Shown: in pieces, positions 1 to 12,265 of the stretch
Position numbering within the stretch: the stretch's first letter is position 1
Layout of the letters: the number at the start of each line of letters is the position of its first letter
DNA from: Paragordius varius
Lineage: Eukaryota; Nematomorpha
Assembly: GCA_964247055.1 (NCBI GenBank)
Contig: OZ176050.1
Coordinates: 7,626,001 to 7,690,000 of the forward strand
Length of the DNA: 64,000 bases
Direction of reading: 5' to 3'
Position numbers and translations under genes: made by a program
Notes under the pieces: model-generated
Database searches by the model: none
The model's input: the letters and a program-made list of their open reading frames with translations, nothing else
Told to the model about the DNA's origin: nothing

Positions 1-653
1 CAATTGATATTAGCCCATGTACCTCCTAAGTCTTACTGTTATTCTAAGTTTAATTAGGATTTTCACACTACTATTTAATGAAACTATAAAATAATTCCGA
101 CTCACCCCTAAAACGGCTAGCCTTGCTTTTTTATAATAATTAGATATGATGATAAACTTTTTACAGTTTACAAGATTTAAAGAATCAAATTACAAATTTT
201 TTTATAAAATATGTTGTTGTTCCCTGGAGACAAACCTAAAAAAGAGGCATGCAGGTTACTAAAATAATTATGTTCTAAAGTATGAAGAATTTACACTATC
301 TCTTCCCATCAATCTTAATTATTGCGTTTAGTTAACATTACATAAAAAATTTACGGCATAATTTTGACATACTTGAACGAAGACCATTTTTTAATTTTTG
401 AAAAACTGACTGATAATAATAAATCAAAAAAACTATGTTTGTTCTATATTTATGAGTTTCTGCGTTTGTGCATTACAACGATTCGTGACAAAATAAGATA
501 TATATTTATGAAATGGCTCATGTGAATTTTTTTTCTCTAATTTCATATTTACAAATTACGAAAAATTTCAATTTTATTAATTCATAGGCAACTTTTTATA
601 TTGGCTGGCTGTTTTAAACTTTAATGTACGAAATTAATTCCCCCACCAAAAAA

Positions 654-979
654 CAAGGGCTGTACAGCATGCGGCCCGCTAAAAAATCGGAAAATTACTA
701 AATATATACCAAACTCCATAATTAAAAAAATTTTCTATTTACAATATCTTAGTAAAATTGCTACTTACAAATTTTTTGAATAATATTTCCAAATTTTGGC
801 AGCGAACTAGCTAAAAGTTGTTAAATAAATAGTAGATATTATGTCTTCATAAATTCTTTTACAGTTTTATGTTTGAATTTAAATGAGATGTTTATTAATG
901 CCGATATATATCTCGAATGCCGCCCGCCGCTTTTTTGAGTCAAAAATGCGTGAGAAGCGATTTGTGTTGGATAGCCTGG
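654..979. repeat. hAT-type MITE, GGGTGTCC-like ends (copy 1)
   Basis: About 326 bp, starting CAAGGGCTGTACAGCATGCG and ending in TTGTGTTGGATAGCCTG, which reads as a decayed inverted match to its start. Its internal AGTTGTTAAATAAATAGTAG segment and paired GCGGCCCGC-like motifs near both ends are shared with copies at 3927-4202, 17483-17711 and 35852-36160. Those copies have cleaner terminal repeats of the form CAGGGGTGTCC...GGACACCCCTG. No target duplication is visible at this copy. It has no coding capacity; the open frame across its right end is incidental. Confidence 0.5.
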
Positions 980-3926
980 AACATACAACATTTATTCTTC
1001 AAAAAATTTTATTATCCAGAATTCAACATTTTCAGTTTTTACACATCAATCCTATTGCACATTATTTTTTTATTTTTGACGGCTTTCAGTCATTAACTAT
1101 AAAATTGGTCTATAGCGGTTACCCCTTTATAAGAATTATATAAAATTTTAATTTAAGAGAGTATGTTTGTTTGTTTTTCACCTAATTATACATATAATAT
1201 GGATAAAATATTCATGATGCATATACTAGTAGCAAGGAGGATTAAACTAAAAATTTAATATAACCAAAAATAATTTATCGATTTTTTATTAATGGATTTT
1301 TTTACGTTTTGTTTTGTTTTAATGAAGAAAGTTTAAATGTAAATTGTATGAAGTTCTATTTTGAAAGATCTACTACACACATTTAAAATATTATTGATTC
1401 TCTGTTTATATCATAATCCAAAATTTTGGGTAGGTGAGAGGGAGACTTATTAATTTTTTTCGCATTAATTTATAAATCTTTTAAAATCTTTTCACTTATA
1501 CTAATATGGATATTGCTTAAATTTTATAGAGTCATTCATGTATAATTTTTTTACAAGCTTATTAATAATTAATTTCGATTGAAGCCAATAAAATAAATAT
1601 CTTGATATTAGCAGTCAATGCCAATTTTAATTTCATCATATTATATCTGTTGCTATATTTTGTCAGCCAAAGGCCAAATGCAAAATTAAAAATAAATAAT
1701 TAATGAACACTAGTATACTAAATTTTAATCAGTTGTTCACGTAATAAGTATCAAAATGATCACCCATCTTTTTTTTGGAGCGAGATTAAAAAAGTTTACG
1801 ATTGTAGTAAAAGTATATTTTTTACGGAATTATTGATCAGGTAATAAAAATAATATTTTTGTATGCTGACTTATTTAAGGTGTACCAACTGAATGTCAAA
1901 TAGTCTGCATTTTTATCTTTTTGCTCATTTGACAAAATAATTAAACTAAGCCATTTTTACGAAACAGAAACAACTATAAAAGTAAGGAAAAATCAATCAA
2001 AACAATTTTTTTGACAACTCCTTTATCAAAAAGTTGAACATTTTCTCATAAAAGATGTTAAATATTTACAGCTTTCATAGCATATACCCTAAAATATAAT
2101 TATTTATATACACTAGCTTTATAGTTTTGTTAAATTAAATTTTTGCTAACGGAAATTTGCATTTCTATTGTTTTGTATCATCATAATATATATCATCTGT
2201 TATAAATATAAATTTTTATTTAGTATTTTTAGATAAGGAAATTACCAAATTTAATTTTATGAAAAAATTTATACATCCCCCTCAAACTGATTTAAGCAGT
2301 CAACTTAAAATAATTTCATTAATAAATTTTTAATTATCTATTAAATAGATCAATCTTTGTAAATTGATACATAGTAAAAAAAAATAAAATTATATTGTTT
2401 TTTTAATAAGCTTAGCAATTAAAATCGTTTAAAGACATTTGAAATAAGATCCTCACTCCTCATAAAAATTTAAATTTTTCATGTGGTTTTTAAAACAAAG
2501 TTTTGACTAAAGTATCAGTTGCTAAAATGGTGATACACCGGAAACTAAATATATATGATCAATTCTTCAGTCGAGATGGAATAATATATTTTTATAAATA
2601 TCATACAATCTTATTCTATAATGGTAAAAGCTTTTTTCATTTAAAGTACAAATTTATAAGTATATCCATCAGAATCAGATAACGGGTCTATAGTTAAATG
2701 TATAAGTGTTTTTCACGAAACATTCTTTTTGCAAACATTTATGAATGTGTTTATCTGAAATGTTTATATTTTGTTAGACGCTTTTTAAATTCTTATCACA
2801 AGCATAGTAAGGTATGTATTTATTATGATCTATTGAGTTTAAAATCCATTTTATTTTAAATAAAATTCTTTAGTGAAAATTCTTTTAGATGGCTGCTTAT
2901 AAATGGATCATCGGGAGTTTATTTTCCTTTATGGAAAGAGACCACGAAATTTTCACAGCTGTTAAGTCACTCTATCCAAAAATAAAAAAAATAGAAATAT
3001 TTGACTATCCAAATTTTGATTAGTATTCATTTATTTTTTTCGTTCTTAGCTGTTTCGACGACTAATCATGAAACGGTTTGTATATATCTTTAAAATAATG
3101 ATGGTTGATTTCCTCATGTTTCATAAATGTTTTGTTGGAGTCGCTTCTAAGTTTTGCAAATTATTTTTTGGGGTTAAAATGTAAACGCAATCTACATCTA
3201 TTTTTGATTGGCTTTATGATTTTGAAGATCGATCAAAAACAAAGTTGTTTCGTTCTTAAAAACTTTTTTGAAATGATTTTATTTTGAGTTTGATAAAAAA
3301 AATTAACACAAGATTGAAATATTTTTTTTAATTAACACTAAGCTAATGTATTATGCCATGGCGGATTAGTCAAATACCAAAATTAGGAAAATCTAACAGA
3401 TCAGGCGTGTATATGTTTTGACAACTATATAACTTTACAGTAGATTTAAAAGTAAATTGCTTAATATTTGGTGCTTTTTATTTATACACTAATTTTCGAT
3501 ATTTTTTTAACTCGACATTAAATATTAATGGTTTTTTATACAATATTTTACTAAACATCAAATAATGATATTGTCATAAATGTATATGCAAAATTTTGTT
3601 ATAATCTTTCTAAAGTTTAAACAAACTTGCTCATACAATCCATAAATATAGAGATTTTTAAATATTGAAATTACCGATGTATTTAAAACTGTTTTTGGAA
3701 TAATCATTGTAAAATATATTATTGATTGAATATATAAAAATATATTTTGATGCCACCAAACGATTTTAATTAACATGATTAAAAAATTTATAGCCTATAA
3801 TCCCATTTTAAAAAGTAACAACTTAAATTGTATTACTGAACTTATGAAAACTCCTCGCTAGTGGTGCCAGTGGACAAAAACTGATATTTAAACTCTAGAC
3901 TACTTACTACATAGGGTATATTAAAA

Positions 3927-4202
3927 CAGGGGTCTTTAACACGCGGCCTTTCCAAATATTGCAGCCCGCGAGAAATTTTAAATACAAAATTTTTCGTAAC
4001 AGAAATGTTTTTCTTAAACAAATTTTCCGATTAGGGTTTTCCAAATTTTGGCAAGGAACTAGTAAAAATTATTGAAATAAATAGTACTTTTTACAGTTTT
4101 ACGTTTAAATCTAGTAAAATATTTGTTATGGTACATTAATTTTATGAATGATTTTTCGATCCGAAAATGCGGCCATAAAGCCATTTGTTTTGGACACCCC
4201 TG
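3927..4202. repeat. hAT-type MITE (copy 2)
   Basis: 276 bp, beginning CAGGGGTCTTTAACACGCGG and ending TTGGACACCCCTG, an imperfect terminal inverted repeat. Flanking octamers TATTAAAA and CTTTAAAA match at 6 of 8 positions, as expected for a diverged 8-bp hAT target duplication. Internal sequence (GGCAAGGAACTAG, AATAAATAGTA) is shared with the other copies. It is non-autonomous and lies in the intron upstream of the neurocalcin exons. Confidence 0.65.
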
Positions 4203-5294
4203 CTTTAAAATAAGGGAAAATGAGACTATAAACTCTATAATTTTTTAATTTCACAAAAAATGTCTGAAAGAACCTCATTGTCATTAAATATTTAATTAGT
4301 TTTGATAACATTTTATATTACATGGTAGTTTTGGCTTTTGACTAAAAATTTTGAATTTTAATTAGTGCATGTTGAAATAATATGGTTTGTCAAGGCTAAA
4401 CTTTTAATTAAAAATTTTTAATCTATCAAACATGTTTAATTAAATTCATGCCGTTTTTTTCAACCGTATTACGTGGCGAAATTGTGTTTAACCCTTAAAT
4501 ATTTTTCATTTATCTAAAATAAAATCATATCATTGAGTACACCATATTTTTCAGGCACTGAATTCACCACTACATGTGCCACTTTATTTAAAAATTAACA
4601 CGCATAGTATTTTTACCATTCTAGAATATCCGATATGATGTGCAAATCAAATAATTTAAATGGAACTGATGCAGTATGAGTAAATATACATGGCTGGTTT
4701 TTCATTAATTATTGCCATATAGCATATACTAAGAGAATATTCTTGGTTGAATCAATTTTTCTTTTTCTAACTATTCACCAATAATAATTCTTTTTCCCAT
4801 CCATGGAAATATTGAAAAACTAGTAGTGTATCGTTAATCCACTGTAATATATCACTTTATAAATTACATGTTAATTAACTGAACACTAATTTGTATCTAA
4901 GGTGATGAAATTGGAGGCCTTGTATTAGCATCTGAGTAGACTTAAATAAGCCCATATAAATCAGCCATATATATTTAAAAATTTATGAAATCATATTTCC
5001 TACCTCTTAAATTTTAAGGTTTTGATAAGCCGCAAAAATGGTAGCTATATTTTCCTATCACAAATTTTACCCGAAGGGCATTAAGCTTTTTGAGTTTTTT
5101 ACGCCGGTTTAACTAAAGATCGACAGTCAAGGCCCAATTGTATGGGACTAAACCTAACATTGAACAGAAAATATTTTATTAGAAGCTAAAAACCTAAAAC
5201 TTTAAAATACATTTATCATCGATTACTATGTTCTTTTTGAATAATGGTTAACAAATATTATTGGCCAATTTTAAATTAAAATTATTTTTCTTAG

Positions 5295-5961
5295 GCCATA
5301 TACAAAATGGTAGGGTCAGTTATGAAAATGCCCGACGATGAATCAACGCCAGAAAAGCGCACAGAAAAAATATTTAAACAAATGGATCTCAACAATGATG
5401 GTCTGCTATCCCTCGAAGAATTTATCAAAGTAAGTCAATAACACATGATACAATATTATATATGATTTTGCAGAATATATTTTTGGGGATTAAATTATAT
5501 TATATTTTTTGGTTGTGAGACAAAAGTAATAGCTTTTAATTTTAGTTCATTATTATATTCCTTAATTTTTTAAAATAAATGTTCCTGTAACATTCCTTAT
5601 TTTGAATTCCTAACTTTCTGTATCAAAGCTTAAATTTGGCCTTATTCTAAAAACATTTAAAGAGCACAATGACAAATCTTGTTTAATTAAACCATAAATG
5701 TGTCGTTGGTCATACAGTTATAAAAGGTAGGGAAGAAGCAATTATAAAATTTAAAGTATCAAGTTAACAATGAATGTATAAATTATTTATGTCCATAATA
5801 TATTGTATTAAAAAGAGACATTTTTTGTGTAATTTGATACACAGGGAGCGCGAAATGATCCCTCTATCGTACGCTTGTTGCAATGCGGAAGTAACGGAAC
5901 GACTAATTACAATGAAGATGACAACGGACCGGATGAAACACCACCTTCAAAGGCACACTAA
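5295..5961 (+). CDS. Nca: Neurocalcin/hippocalcin-type neuronal calcium sensor, last two exons (partial)
   Basis: This is the carboxy-terminal part of a neuronal calcium sensor, a family of small N-myristoylated EF-hand proteins that move to membranes on binding calcium. The exons are 5295-5429 (AG acceptor, GTAAGT donor) and 5845-5961 (ACAG acceptor, stop TAA), joining in phase 0 to give 83 residues. The first exon begins [13 protein letters not shown] and carries [15 protein letters not shown] followed by a complete EF-hand 4 loop, [12 protein letters not shown], with oxygen ligands at loop positions 1, 3, 5, 9 and 12. The second exon opens [14 protein letters not shown], the signature end of the neurocalcin/hippocalcin/VILIP group; frequenin/NCS-1 has a different end here. 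The tail after LQC is 24 residues and acidic, longer than the usual tail of about 6 to 8. The myristoylation site and EF-hands 1-3 must lie upstream of the window. An AATAAA at 6113-6118 is a plausible polyadenylation signal. Neurocalcin and hippocalcin cannot be told apart from this part alone. Confidence 0.92.
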
Positions 5962-7022
5962 CAAGTGCACTCTCTTCATATCCCATCTTCTGTTTTAATT
6001 TTGTGATTATATAACTCAAAATATGTTTATACTTGTTTCCAAAAAAAGCTTAAAGCTAAAATATTAATACATTAACACACATACATATATAATATCATTA
6101 TATAACGGTAAAAATAAATTTAAGTATATATATTATATGGCTAAATCAATTTGAAGCAAATATTAAGAATTTTCTACTATTTTATCAATTCATTCAAATG
6201 ACTATTCATTTTTTATACAAATTATAGATAAAGTGTATAGGGAGACTAAACTAAAATATCCCCGATTGACAAAATTAATGTTTTAAGGGAATTATAGGTC
6301 ATTGAGGGTTTGAGTTACTACTAAACATGCTGTCGTTTTTCATAAATAGATAAATAGCCATCCAGGACCTATTATTTCATGATGGACCCATAAATCATTT
6401 GTTTTGTATTCGGAAATCGGGACCATGCATAATTGGCAATTATCACTAATTGAAATTTTCGTTACTGGCATAAATGGGTTCCGACCACATTGCTATTATT
6501 TCTAAAAGATTACATAATAATTATCAAATAATGTTTTTCAAATATATTTTGGTTAAATTTATGTAGTTTCGATACTGGATCTAAATATTTTAATAAGCGT
6601 AAAAAATATTACCCATAAAATTTCCATAAAACACTTTTATACATGTAAAAAATACTAACACTCCATTACCTTTGGGGTAGTGTTATATCCAAAAGCGATT
6701 TGAAATTTGAATATAATTAATGGTATTTAAGGTATTTACGCGAATTTAAAAATAGGCTTTCTTTAGCCTTTAAGGCGCATTATACAATTTTTTTTTAAAA
6801 AAACTGTAAAATTGGAAAACATCCTCATCTCAAACTTTTTTGCCGCCATTTTTTTCCTATATTTTTTTTATAATACAACATGGAAATAACTGTATATTAT
6901 GGTTAGAAAATGTAAATAATTAACTTTAAATCAGGCTACATTTTACAAGCATTAACTTGCTATATATTTATTTAAATATCAGCTGTTAGTATCAATCATC
7001 TTGGAACTGTCCCAATATTAGA
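5962..7022. other. 3' flank of the calcium-sensor gene
   Basis: Probable 3' UTR with AATAAA at 6113-6118, then intergenic AT-rich sequence with no gene I can support. It contains one member of a dispersed repeat pair at about 6750-6990 and ends at the target duplication of the hAT element. Confidence 0.6.
6750..6990 (+). repeat. Dispersed repeat, copy A (pairs with 13750-13985)
   Basis: This stretch and 13750-13985 align in the same orientation through a series of shared blocks in the same order: AGCCTTTAAGGCGCAT, AAACTGTAA, TTTGCCGCCATTTTTGTT-like, TGTATATTATGGTT, AAATGTAAATAATTAA and a TATCA-containing end. I see no terminal inverted repeats or coding content. The family is not identified. 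Confidence 0.5.
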
Positions 7023-7339
7023 CTCTAGCACAGGGCTTCTTAAACTTTTGTAACTCTCGACCCCATTTATGATTGCGAGTTTCTTAACGACCCCTCAAAA
7101 AAAGAAAAAATAAATTAATATTTTTTGATGATATATTTATTAGGTAACAATATATATTCATGTGAAAATGTATAAATTTAGAATTCGTTTTGAAACATAT
7201 AAATCAAAAATTGATATTCGCACAAAATGTTCTAGCAATGTTTTTATTATAGTTTCAAAAACAAAAGTGGATTCTTACCGTCTTAATTCTCTCGAATGTA
7301 TCCAAGTAGTTGTGTGGTAAATATTAAATTAAAGTTTAC

Positions 7340-8483
7340 GTTAAAAATTAATGATATGGATATGCCTGTTTTTTATGCATAACAAATCAAATCTTGGCGT
7401 AATGTTTGAAACTGTGGACGTAAAACCTCTTCAACATTTTTTATCGCTAAACGATATTGGGATTTTATGTGTTAAAGCTGAGAAAGTAACTTTATATAAA
7501 TATGTGTTGCCGAATGGTAGAAGTACATTAAACGCCATATCGGCGATTGTGGGAAATTCAATTCTAGTTCCGATCCAAAATTTAGTCAAGGGCTTTTTTG
7601 GAATTGTAGTTTTAAGTTTGAGTCACACGAAACTCAGCAAATTCCTCTTGAGCTTTAAGTGGCAGATGATCAATCTCACTCAAGCCAATCCAAAACGGCT
7701 TTTTAATCCAAACTATTTTTTTAAATCAATATTTAATATAAAATATGTCTGTAACTGTATTTCTAGCGCTTTTAATTGATTTACAATAGTCTTTGCAATA
7801 AAAGTTCCACAATGAATTTTCTCAATTACAAAATTACTGGAAAACACTTAGAACGAATTTTTTTCGACCCTACTTTTCCAATGCTGATCTTTGTAATAAA
7901 ACTTTCAATATTATCGTTTGAAGTAAATAGTTAGATCGTTCTTGGCAAAAATTTCTGACAAATAACACAGCTTGGACAGCCACAAGTCATTTTGAAAAAA
8001 AGCAGCAAATTCATATTTTCGTTCAGTTGAAATATTTCGATCTCGTCCTTTAATAACAATAATCTTTTTAAACTTTGACCTCTTGACAACCATCTTACTT
8101 CTGCATCTAATAACAAAGTTGTGTAGTAATCCGTATCTTTACAATGAAAATAAGCGGCTATTAAGGGCATGGCTCTTAATAAAATTTATGACCTTAACAT
8201 CATCTTGAACCCCATCGTTCGATTCTGGTGCTAATTTTTTTTCTGCAAGAGCCTCTCGGTGAATTAGGCAATGAGTAAAAGTTATATGATCATAATGAGC
8301 AGCTTGAAAAAAAGATTCAAAACCAATATTTTTGCCCGTCATCGCTCTTGCACCATCTGTGCATATTCCACAGTAATTTTTCCATTCTAACCTTTCTTTT
8401 ATAAATTCGTTAACTTTACGATATATGTCTTTCCCCGTAGTATGGTCTTCCATAGGACAACAAAATAACAATTCTTCCTCCAC
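7340..8483 (-). pseudogene. hAT transposase fragment (ZBED5-like), main copy
   Basis: Read on the - strand, 8483-8139 gives EEELLFCCPMEDHTTGKDIY, CGICTDGARAMTGKN, THCLIHREALAEKK and INFIKSHALNSRLFSL. These are the middle catalytic-region motifs of ZBED5/FAM200-type hAT transposases. The next frame (8170-7931) gives LLLDAEVRWLSRGQSLKR and a DEIEIF block. Near 7690-7340 follow QEEFAEFRVTQT, then TKFWIGTRIEFPTIADMAF and LLPFGNTYLYKVTFSALTHK, the carboxy-terminal dimerisation domain. Several frame changes and a stop after VTQT show that it is dead. The + strand open frame at 7351-7779 is only the antisense of this domain. Confidence 0.85.
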
Positions 8484-8527
8484 GCTTTCATTGCCTTATT
8501 CACCGAGAGGCTTTTTAAAAAAAGGCC

Positions 8528-8767
8528 TTGACTAAATTCTGGATCGCAACTAAAACTGAATTTCCCACAATCGCTGGTATGGCGTTTGGACTTCTACCAT
8601 TCAACACCACATATTTATATGAAGTTACTTTTTCAGCCACACATAAATCCCAATATCGTTCAGCGATAAAAAATATTGAAGAGGTCTTACGCCCAGTAGT
8701 TTCAAACATTACACCAAGATTTGATTTGTTTTGCAATAAACAGGCATATCTATTTCAATTAATTTAA
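8528..8767 (+). pseudogene. hAT transposase C-terminal domain, inverted duplicate
   Basis: An uninterrupted 79-codon + strand frame encodes the hAT dimerisation domain: TKFWIATKTEFPTIAGMAF, LLPFNTTYLYEVTFSATHK, YRSAIKNIEEVLRPVVSNI, PRFDLFCNKQA. It is the same segment as the - strand copy at about 7600-7340 but in opposite orientation, and it reads more cleanly. It continues outward into a second copy of the element's 3' untranslated part and terminal repeat, ending near 9061. The overlapping - strand open frame at 8515-8736 is its shadow. Confidence 0.85.
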
Positions 8768-9419
8768 TATTTACCACGCAACTACTTGGAATATTCGAGA
8801 GAATCAAGACGGTCAAAATCCACCTTTGTTTTTGAAACTATAAATACATTTCTACAACATTTTATGCAATTTTCAATTTTACATTTTTATATGTTTCAAA
8901 ACGAATTCTAAATTTATGTATTTTCATCTCATATGTATATTGTTACCTAATAAATATATCATCAAAAAATATTTATTTATTTTTCTTTTCTATTTGTTGG
9001 GGTAGTTGAGAAATGCGCAGTCATAAATGGGGTCGGGAAATATAAAAGTTAAAGTAGCCCTGGATGAAAATAACACAGAATTTTATATAATTTGTTTGAG
9101 ATAACACTTAGATATTTGGATGTATCAGGTTTATTTCGGTTTTAAGAGATTAACAAAAATAAATCTACATTTTTTAAAAAATTTTATACTTCTGATTCAT
9201 AGTAATTTATACAAGATATTATGATGATAGGAATAGAAATGCTGGTATAAACAGTCTTTCCGAACCAAAAGATTATATGATACATTTATCTACGATGATT
9301 GTTACTTTTCTTTATAACAATAATTTCACAAGTTAAAAAACATTTTTTGAATTGTATTTTTATCACTCGCGGCCCCAAATGGGGTCGGGACCCATAGTTT
9401 AAGAAGCCCTGCTCTAGCA

Positions 9420-11233
9420 TAATACTGTTAAAAATAAAAGCTTTATTTTAATACAGGATAACAATGTTTGATAAACTAAAATAACTTTCAAAACTGTAGT
9501 TTATTTACAAAATTGAGCTCTATGATATAAAACTCTCAAATATGCCAATTAGGACAAAAAGTGAATGGTAATGAAGGGTTATGAAAGTTTGTTTGCACCC
9601 CTCACGTGATAGCATTAAGTATATTTATTCAAAATGTAAACCGACTTTCTCATTTACTAAAAACTAAATAATTTGATACTGCATTTATTTCAAGGGCATT
9701 TTTAAAAAAATTTTTAACTATTGGTTTCAAAAAGAATATATTTGAAAAGATATTTTAACTTCTGCTGTATATACAGTCACCCCAATTTTCAATAAAATTG
9801 TCTTGATTCTCCGTCTTTAACCCATAAAACTGTAGAGTAATGCAAACAAGATATTGCGTATATCTGGTCTAACGGATTCTTATATATAAAAAGGCTGGTA
9901 TTGGATACGCAAGTAAAATGCCGTAAATGATAACTATTTAATGTTCAGATAGTGTGGTGTAGAGGAGGTCCACTTTTTGTAATATTGTAAACAAAACTTT
10001 TCTCTAAATTGCGGTTTGGGTTAAATTGGTTTCTAATATTGTATATCAACCTGATTTGGGACTTTTTACCCTTACCGCTGATTCTAACGTATAGAAATAC
10101 AATAGGCTAGATCGTATAATGTAGCTGAATTGAGTTTATAAAAATGAAAATGCCAAGCAATGAAAAATCACTAATTTTATTTAAGATTGTACGATATGTA
10201 GCGTGCAACAAAACGAAACCAATTCAAAATCAAAAAAATATTTCCGAAACTGACCCTTACTGATTTGTGTTTAAATTAATATAAAATTAGGTAAACGGGT
10301 ATACTTAAAATTAAGCAGGGCATTTAAAAGGTTGATCAGGTAGCACCATCAGAACTTGTTCTAATATTAGGGGTGTTCCAGCTAGTTTCTGATCAGTGCC
10401 CTGTAACAACAATTTTATAGTATATTTCTGGTCCAATATATTTTAAATTCTATTCTTAAATATGATACAATTATCGTTACCATTTAAACCAAATCAATTA
10501 GGGCAGATTTAATTGACAGTATTTGATGCTAGGAGATAAGGTCCATTTTTTACATGTACCCAAACCAATTTTTTATGACCGTTGCTAGACCGGCTTCTTT
10601 ATAAAATTGTGAAATATAACAATCTTTGAGCCAGTATTTATTTTTATTTTAAACACAATATTAGGATTATATATAGGTTATTAGAACAATCACTTTTGAC
10701 TTATTAATAAAATTTAATTATAAAAACTTAATTTGTCCAGTAAAACTTATAATTGAGAAAGCCGGGATCTTTCAAATTATCTCGGGAAGTTGTCGATAAC
10801 GTTTCCTTTTTTAAAAAACTTTCAAGGAACTTTTAATATTATATCTATAAAACATAAAAAATATTAGATTTTTGACAATAAAATATTTTATATTATTAAA
10901 ATTTTATCTATGAATTATCATTTTCAAATTATAATTAGCTCAATAGAGAAAGGTTTGTTGGATAAAAATATGAGATAGCTGCTATCATGTTCTATAAATT
11001 CTGGAAAGCTGGTTCTAAATTTTACTGTGATACTGTAAAAGCGTTCATACCTTCGGCATGCATTTGTATGCATTTTGGTTTATTACTTTTTTTTGTAGAA
11101 AATGATAGAGTACCTAAATAAATATGTTTTATGTTTACTTAACCGGTCTATTTTATTTAAATAAATGGAATTCTCTGTCACATGGCGAGGAAACTTAATT
11201 CAAACATTATGTTGAGGTAATCGAAAATAGTGC
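9420..11233. other. Gene-free stretch between the hAT and mariner elements
   Basis: AT-rich sequence with no open frame of note, no recognised repeat and no RNA gene. Nothing is supported here. Confidence 0.5.
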
Positions 11234-12265
11234 AAGGTGTAATCATAAGTCAGTGGTTACCCAGCCGATTAATTTGACAAAGACGCCATTTTGTCGAATT
11301 AACCGAGCACATCAGGATGAAGAAAACTAACATCTTATTTTTTCATTCTGTTTGCTGATTAAACATAAGGTAAATATCTTACATCAACTAGATCATATCA
11401 AACATAGTTTAGAAAATTTAAAAGTTGTTATTTCAATATGAATGAGATTGGATGTTCTGGTACTACAACAGCGAAAAGGATGACTGAGAGTTATTGGATG
11501 ATGACTTAACTTATCTCAACGGTAACCGGCAAAAGCATTATATGTATTACAAAAAACAATGAGTAAAAGTTTACGAGCAACGGGGAAGGCTAATAATTAC
11601 AGATGAGTCTCAAACAATCTAAATGAACGTCAAATCGAAAATCGCAAAGTTACTTGAAATCCTGCTTGTCACGAAAGGAAATAATTTTTGCATTGAATTG
11701 CAATGGGTGATGAATTTGTAAAATCAAAGCGGAAAAATCGTGGCTTCCTCAAGCCGGTCCTTCAACACCAAGGCTGCTTCGGCAAGACCATGCTCTGTGT
11801 CGGTGTTAAATCAGTATGTTTATTAACTTTTGAAGCCCGGTAAAATCGTTAATACATAACGCTATCGCCAACAAATGATTATTTTATATAATTTAATCGA
11901 GAAATGACCGGAAGTCAGAAAATATGGCAAAATAAATTTGCTGAATGATAATGGTCCGTCTCACACAGCAAAACCAAAGACAGAAAAAAACCGCTTTAAT
12001 GGGAAATTCTTTCGGATTCGTGGTACTCTCCTAACCGGCACCATTTGATCAAAATTTCTTCGCATCTATAGGGTAACGCTGGCCCAGCAAGATGGAAAAT
12101 GGTCTGACGAATGATTTGCCGCACATTCTGCCATGGAATTTAAATATTACTTGATAGATGGGTGAAACTTGTATAAGCCGATGGACAATATTTTGTTTAT
12201 AATTGATTTCCCTTGAAACTACGTAATTTTTTTTTACCAAAACACGATAGTTATAAACACACCTG
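11234..12265 (+). mobile_element. mariner (Tc1/mariner superfamily) relic 1
   Basis: A decayed mariner of about 1.03 kb. The left end AGGTGTAATCATAAG and right end TTATAAACACACCT are imperfect inverted repeats. In shifting + frames one reads the mariner transposase order: a KSKRKNRGFLKPV-like block (11720-11770), then GKTMLCVGVKS (11785-11815), NFELLKPGKIV (11825-11850), IRLIEKWPE-like and LLNDNGPSHTAKPK (11935-11970), then DEWFAAHSAMEFKYYL (12100-12155). The DNGPSHTA stretch contains the second catalytic aspartate region of the DD34D triad. The amino-terminal half is barely recognisable. Frame changes are many, so this is old. A flanking TA duplication is not clear. Confidence 0.75.

Larger units (their letters stand above)
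1..5294. other. Intron upstream of the neurocalcin exons, with repeats
   Basis: No exon could be recognised here. I looked for the three upstream EF-hand segments of the calcium-sensor gene that continues at 5295 and found none, so its earlier exons probably lie outside the window. That makes this intron at least 5.29 kb. The stretch is AT-rich with short random open frames. It carries two hAT-type MITEs (654-979 and 3927-4202). It ends with a pyrimidine-rich tract and AG at 5293-5294. A short ATG-initiated frame at 2890-3022 is unremarkable. Confidence 0.6.
7023..9419 (-). mobile_element. Rearranged hAT transposon (ZBED5/FAM200-like) with 8-bp target duplication
   Basis: The element spans 7031-9411 and is flanked on both sides by the identical octamer CTCTAGCA (7023-7030 and 9412-9419), the 8-bp duplication typical of hAT elements. 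Its ends are inverted repeats: CAGGGCTTCTTAAACTTTTG on the left and TTAAGAAGCCCTG on the right, each followed inward by a CGACCCCATTT-type block. The - strand carries a transposase of the ZBED5-like type (8483 down to about 7340). A second, inverted copy of the 3' part (carboxy-terminal domain plus terminal repeat) occupies 8515-9061, so 7031-7600 and 8515-9061 form a long foldback. 9062-9411 is single-copy and ends in the outer terminal repeat. The BED zinc finger and amino-terminal half are missing, so the element is non-autonomous. The intact duplication shows that it inserted as one unit. Confidence 0.85.

Noticed and set aside
7351-7779. 142-codon + strand open frame
   Set aside because: It is the antisense of the hAT transposase carboxy-terminal domain, which reads correctly on the - strand.
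8515-8736. - strand open frame similar to the one at 7351-7779
   Set aside because: Antisense shadow of the inverted duplicate of the hAT carboxy-terminal domain at 8528-8767. The resemblance comes from the inverted repeat, not from a gene pair.
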